From Collinsella sp. AF25-2LB (GTDB lineage: Bacteria; Actinomycetota; Coriobacteriia; Coriobacteriales; Coriobacteriaceae): DNA of 36,425 nt. Below the pieces are notes generated by a model. That model was not told where the DNA came from. It saw only the letters and a program-made list of their open reading frames with translations, and made no database searches. Position numbers and translations under genes: made by a program. The stretch is taken from the NCBI RefSeq assembly GCF_003458415.1, contig NZ_QRUF01000005.1, positions 94,246-130,670 of the forward strand. Reading direction: 5' to 3'. Shown here piece after piece: positions 32,865 to 36,425 of this stretch (position 1 is the stretch's first letter; each line of letters begins with the position of its first letter).

Positions 32865-34301
32865 TTAGGCCTCCTCGCCGGTCGCGCCAACGCCATCCGC
32901 GCCCGCAGCCGCCAGGTCAACGCCCTCGGCAACCGTCGCCACGGCGTCACCCGGCCAAGCGACCTTGGTCAGGTCGGCCGCGGCCAGAGACTCGGCACTC
33001 ACGGCATCCTCGCCCTGCTCCAGCACACGGCGACGCAGGGCGGCGGATAGCGCGTGCGCCCACAGGCCCTCGGCCTCGGCCAGACGCTGTGTGGCGGGAG
33101 CGTCGGAGAGCAGGCCCTCGGGCGTATAGCAAATGACGCTCGAGCGCTTAACGAACTCTTCGACCGAAAGCGGGTTGGAGAACATGGCCGTGCCGCCGGT
33201 CGGCAGCGTGTGGTTGGGGCCGGCAACATAATCGCCGAGCGGCTCGGAGCTCCAGGCGCCCACAAAGATGGCGCCGGCGTTGCGAATGCCGCCGAGCAGG
33301 CCCATCGCATCCTTGCAGTGCAGCTCCAGGTGCTCGGGCGCCACGGTGTTCACGGCCTCGACGGCGGCAGCCATATCGGCGGCCACCACGATGGTGCCTT
33401 CGTTGTCGAGCGAGGCGCGCGTGATCTCGGCACGCGGCGACTGCGCCACCAGAATGTCGATACCAGCCTCGACCTCGCGCGCAAACTGCTCGTCGCAAGT
33501 CACCAGATAGCAGGCTGCCAGCGGATCGTGCTCGGCCTGGGCCATCAGGTCTGCCGCGACCACCATGGGCTTGGCCGTGGCATCGGCCAGTACGCAGACC
33601 TCGGAGGGGCCAGCGACCATGTCGATTCCCACGTCGCCCGAGACAATCTGCTTGGCCGCGGCGACAAAGGCGTTGCCCGGACCGGTGATTTTATCGACAC
33701 GCGGAATGGTCTCGGTACCGTATGCCAGCGCGGCCACGGCCTGGGCGCCGCCCACCATATAGATTTCGTCCACGCCGCCGAGCTTTGCCGCGGCGAGCGT
33801 GTAGGGGCTGATCAGGCCGTCTTTTTGCGGCGGGGTCACCATAACCACGCGCTTGACGCCGGCAACCTTGGCGGGAATGGCGTTCATGAGCACCGTGGAG
33901 GGATACTGCGCGCGACCGCCCGGCACATAGATGCCAGCCGCCGCGAACGGGGTCACCTTAACGCCGAGCATCGTGCCGTCCGGGCGCGTGGTAAACCAGC
34001 TCTGTTCGACCTCGCGCTGGTGGAACTCGCGAATCTGGCGCGCGGCCTTCTCGAGCGCGGCGACAAAGGCCGGATCGAGGCCTTCGAGCGCGGCATCGAT
34101 CTGCTCTTGCGGCAGACGGAAGCTCTGCAGCTCAACGCCGTCAAAACGCCGACAGTAGTCGCGCACCGCGGCATCGCCATTGGCGCGCACGTTGGCCACG
34201 ATATCGCGGGCGGCGTCGACGATGTTTTGCGGCAGCACGCCCTTACGGTTGAGCTGGTTGGTAACGAGGCGCTCACCGGGAGCAAGTTTGATGGTCTTCA
34301 T
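32865..34301 (-). CDS. hisD: Histidinol dehydrogenase
   Basis: A 478-residue NAD-dependent zinc enzyme carrying out the last two steps to histidine. Motifs are [59 protein letters not shown] and [10 protein letters not shown]. The body is complete by about residue 435. A C-terminal extension rich in Ala, Asp and Gly (about 40 residues, ending VGATGEEA) follows. The gap of 105 bases from hisZG is the longest in the operon and could hold an internal promoter. AGGGGAT precedes the ATG. Confidence 0.96.
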   Translation of the reverse strand: MKTIKLAPGERLVTNQLNRKGVLPQNIVDAARDIVANVRANGDAAVRDYCRRFDGVELQSFRLPQEQIDAALEGLDPAFVAALEKAARQIREFHQREVEQSWFTTRPDGTMLGVKVTPFAAAGIYVPGGRAQYPSTVLMNAIPAKVAGVKRVVMVTPPQKDGLISPYTLAAAKLGGVDEIYMVGGAQAVAALAYGTETIPRVDKITGPGNAFVAAAKQIVSGDVGIDMVAGPSEVCVLADATAKPMVVAADLMAQAEHDPLAACYLVTCDEQFAREVEAGIDILVAQSPRAEITRASLDNEGTIVVAADMAAAVEAVNTVAPEHLELHCKDAMGLLGGIRNAGAIFVGAWSSEPLGDYVAGPNHTLPTGGTAMFSNPLSVEEFVKRSSVICYTPEGLLSDAPATQRLAEAEGLWAHALSAALRRRVLEQGEDAVSAESLAAADLTKVAWPGDAVATVAEGVDLAAAGADGVGATGEEA

Positions 34302-34406
34302 ATCGGTATCCCCTATCGGTCGAGGTTATGTTCGAAAAACGAGAGACCGGGCGGCGGCGCCAATCGGCCCGCAGCCCGTACGTTGGGGCGCCCGTGCGCG
34401 CTCGCG

Positions 34407-36122
34407 CTATTGTGCCGAGCCCGCGACGGGCTCAAAATGCTTGTCCTTAACGGCCGCGGCCAGGCGATCTGCCAGATTGCGTACGCGCGGATCAAGGCGC
34501 GCGGCACCCGGGTTGACAAAGAAGCGGGCCGTGCAGTCCATGATGCGACCGGTGATGACCAGGTCGTTGTCGCGCAGCGTGGCGCCCGTGGCGGTAATAT
34601 CCACGATGCGATCGGTCATGCCGACGATGGGGCCCAGCTCGATGTTGCCGTGCAGCGAAACGATGTCGGCGTTCACGCCGCGCTCGGCATACCAGGCACT
34701 CGCGATGCGCGGATACTTGGTTGCCACGCGAAGCGACCCGCGGCGAGCATAGTTGCGCTCGGCCTGACCGGCGCGCCATGCGGGCTCCGCCTCGATAAAG
34801 GTGCACAGGCCATAGCCCAGGTCGACCAGCTGCAGCAGGTTGAGGTCTGCCTCGATAAGCGAATCCCAGCCGCAGATGCCGCAATCGGCACCGCCACAGC
34901 CCACAAAAGCAGGCGCGTCGCTGGGGCGCACGATGACAAACTCGATATCGCCGACCGCGCCCTCGCCGACACGCGTGTCGCGGCCGCGCACGATCAGGTG
35001 ACGGCCGGGGTCACGCAGCTCAGAGACGTCCAAGCCCGCGGCCTCGAGCACGTCGAGCGTGTCGGCCTTGAGCGAGCCCTTGGGCACGGCGATGCGCAGC
35101 GGACCCTCGGCGCCGCGACCCACGGCGTGATCGCCGTCGGAAGCGGCGTCCTCGGCCGAGGTGCGCGCGGCCTCCAGACGCTCGAGCGAAAAGGCAAAAC
35201 CCGCCGCCGGTACCTCGATGCCGTCGCCAAATGCGCCGGTAAAGATGGAGTCGTAGCGTCCGCCCGAACCGACCGGATCGGGCAGGCCGCCGGCATAAGC
35301 CTTAAAGACCAGGCCCGTGTAGTAATCGAAAGAGTTCATGATGGAGAAGTCGAACGACAGCACCTGGGCGTCCTCGGGTGCCAGGCCCTCAACCAGGGCA
35401 CGCAGCTCGCGCGTCAGCGGCGCGACGATACCGGCGGCCTCCAGCAGCGCGTCCACGCGGTCGAGTACCTCGGCACCGCCGTGCAGACGCGGCAGCTCGC
35501 TAATGGCGGCCTTGACGGCATCGGACTCGGTGCTTGCCGCCACGCGGGCATCGAGGCCCACAAAGTCGTTGGCGTGCACGCAGCGCAGGGCCTCGGCAGC
35601 CAGCTCGCGATCCTCGCACGCCGCGAGCAGTTCCTTAAACGGACGCACGCTACCTGCGATAATGCGTGCATCGGGCAGCGCCAGCTTGCGCACCGCCTCG
35701 GCCACGAGCGAGACAATCTCGACATCGCCCGCGGTATCGCCCGCACCGATAAGCTCAAAGCCCAGCTGTGTAAACTGGCGCGAGCCGCCGGCATTGCGCT
35801 GGCACTCGCGAACCACCGGCGCCTCGTAGCGAAGGCGCAGGGGCAGGTCGGCCGCGCGCATGCGAGTCGAAACCAGGCGAACGATCGGCAGCGTGTTGTC
35901 GGGACGGACCACCAGCAGGCGACCGTCGTCATCAAAGAGCTTAAACGGCGTATCCGCGATGCGGCCGCCTTCCTCGAGCGAACCCTTGTCCTCGAGTAGC
36001 GGCGTCTCGACCGGCAGGTAATGATGCTCCCTAAAGCAGCCCTTCACCGTCAGCGCGATCTCCTCGCGCGCCTGAGCCTCCTCGGGCAATATGTCCCGGA
36101 ATCCCCACGGTGTGGCCGTCAT
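34407..36122 (-). CDS. hisZG: Fused HisZ-HisG ATP phosphoribosyltransferase
   Basis: A 571-residue protein for the first, feedback-controlled step of histidine synthesis, ATP plus PRPP to PR-ATP. Residues about 1-325 are HisZ, a HisRS-like regulatory domain (VRPDNTLPIVRLVSTRM, RQFTQLGFELIGAGD, FDYYTGLVFKAY, GGRYDSIF). A short acidic linker follows (about 328-345). About 346-571 is the short-form HisG (LRIAVPKGSLKADTLDV to ITATGATLRDNDLVITG). Short HisG normally needs separate HisZ subunits; here one chain holds both. I see no frameshift and no stop between them. GAGGAGG lies eight bases before the ATG. A hairpin stands in the leader. Confidence 0.93.
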   Translation of the reverse strand: MTATPWGFRDILPEEAQAREEIALTVKGCFREHHYLPVETPLLEDKGSLEEGGRIADTPFKLFDDDGRLLVVRPDNTLPIVRLVSTRMRAADLPLRLRYEAPVVRECQRNAGGSRQFTQLGFELIGAGDTAGDVEIVSLVAEAVRKLALPDARIIAGSVRPFKELLAACEDRELAAEALRCVHANDFVGLDARVAASTESDAVKAAISELPRLHGGAEVLDRVDALLEAAGIVAPLTRELRALVEGLAPEDAQVLSFDFSIMNSFDYYTGLVFKAYAGGLPDPVGSGGRYDSIFTGAFGDGIEVPAAGFAFSLERLEAARTSAEDAASDGDHAVGRGAEGPLRIAVPKGSLKADTLDVLEAAGLDVSELRDPGRHLIVRGRDTRVGEGAVGDIEFVIVRPSDAPAFVGCGGADCGICGWDSLIEADLNLLQLVDLGYGLCTFIEAEPAWRAGQAERNYARRGSLRVATKYPRIASAWYAERGVNADIVSLHGNIELGPIVGMTDRIVDITATGATLRDNDLVITGRIMDCTARFFVNPGAARLDPRVRNLADRLAAAVKDKHFEPVAGSAQ

Positions 36123-36160
36123 CTGGTGAGCCTCCTCATGCTGTGTTTCATATAGAACGA

Positions 36161-36186
36161 AAGACCGGCATAGCTCCGCCGGTCTT
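36161..36186 (-). promoter_or_regulatory. Terminator-like hairpin in the his leader, possible attenuator
   Basis: AAGACCGGC (36161-36169) and GCCGGTCTT (36178-36186) form a 9-bp stem with an 8-base loop. On the minus strand TTTCGTTCT follows, 39 bases before the hisZG ATG. No T-box consensus and no His-rich leader peptide were found, so regulation is unproven. It could also be a simple terminator with the promoter downstream (TATATG). Confidence 0.5.
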
Positions 36187-36303
36187 CTGGGTACTTTAGC
36201 ATACTAGAGTGTTTGCGGGGAGAATCGTCCTCCTCGGCTCACACCGTATTCATTTGGAAACATAGGGCAAGCGGTTAGCAGCAGTCTCTTGTCACAACGC
36301 AAA

Positions 36304-36333
36304 AAGGGCGCCCGCGCAATTGCGGACGCCCTT
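36304..36333 (-). terminator. Terminator of the gene preceding the his operon
   Basis: AAGGGCG (36304-36310) pairs CGCCCTT (36327-36333), with an inner CCGC/GCGG. On the minus strand TTTTTGCG follows. It isolates the his operon from upstream read-through. Confidence 0.8.
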
Positions 36334-36384
36334 GTGCAGGGTCGAGATATCAACCAGCCAAGATATCGGACCCGTGACCAGCTC

Positions 36385-36425
36385 TTAGTAGTCGAACTGG
36401 TGGTAGTAGCGGCGGTACTTGAGGT
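36385..36425 (-). CDS. 3' end of a gene cut by the window edge
   Basis: The minus-strand frame reads LKYRRYYHQFDY then stop (TAA at 36385-36387), followed by the terminator at 36304. The 12 residues are too few for identification. The presence of a terminator at the proper distance supports a real gene end. Confidence 0.5.
   Translation of the reverse strand, partial: LKYRRYYHQFDY

Noticed and set aside
33054..35999. 981-codon plus-strand open frame opposite hisD and hisZG
   Set aside because: A shadow of GC-rich codons. The minus-strand products have all family motifs; the plus-strand translation has no fold signal.

Overview
The window is GC-rich bacterial chromosome with tightly packed genes, Shine-Dalgarno-led starts and short intergenic spaces filled with palindromes. 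Gene content and protein style point to a gut actinobacterium of the Coriobacteriia, most likely Collinsella or a close relative. This is inference from remembered protein flavour; no 16S or database check was possible.

Layout. 1-1700: a HipB/HipA-type toxin-antitoxin operon (minus strand) with three evenly spaced operator palindromes. 1765-4377: a BceRS-like two-component pair and an unrecognised gene upstream of it. 4418-7179: purH and a divergent GNAT acetyltransferase. 7195-9578: extragenic repeats, a MITE-like element and a secreted/membrane DUF2207-type protein. 10086-12746: glutamyl-Q tRNA(Asp) synthetase, two overlapping metallophosphoesterase genes and a small membrane protein. 12931-16241: a PLD-helicase-DUF3427 protein with an apparent 5' frameshift, convergent with a NUDIX hydrolase across a shared terminator; this is the best candidate for an accessory, possibly defensive, module. 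16574-19199: a UBA-like/DUF4342-like membrane protein followed by an OmpR/histidine kinase pair. 19218-20954: a large inverted-repeat element, a VOC protein with an orphan galactitol-type PTS IIB, and a membrane-anchored helical protein. 20986-21333: tRNA-Leu(UAA), with its 3' end and terminator duplicated downstream. 21352-26780: eno-divIC-ppx, then larC2-like, yfcE-like and mazG genes, all on the minus strand.

27100-36425 is mostly histidine biosynthesis. One minus-strand operon runs hisZG (a fused HisZ-HisG protein), hisD, hisC, hisB, hisH, hisA, hisF, hisI, hisE. HisB is the monofunctional dehydratase, so a separate histidinol-phosphate phosphatase is needed; the PHP-domain protein encoded convergently at the operon's end is the obvious candidate. 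The last bases hold the 3' end of another minus-strand gene.

A recurring theme is extragenic palindromes of several unrelated families. Some lie directly on or beside stop codons (unknown gene at 3670, NUDIX, ppx, hisE), and one lies inside the his operon. Most track entries on the opposite strand of these genes are antisense shadows of GC-rich codons and are not annotated.
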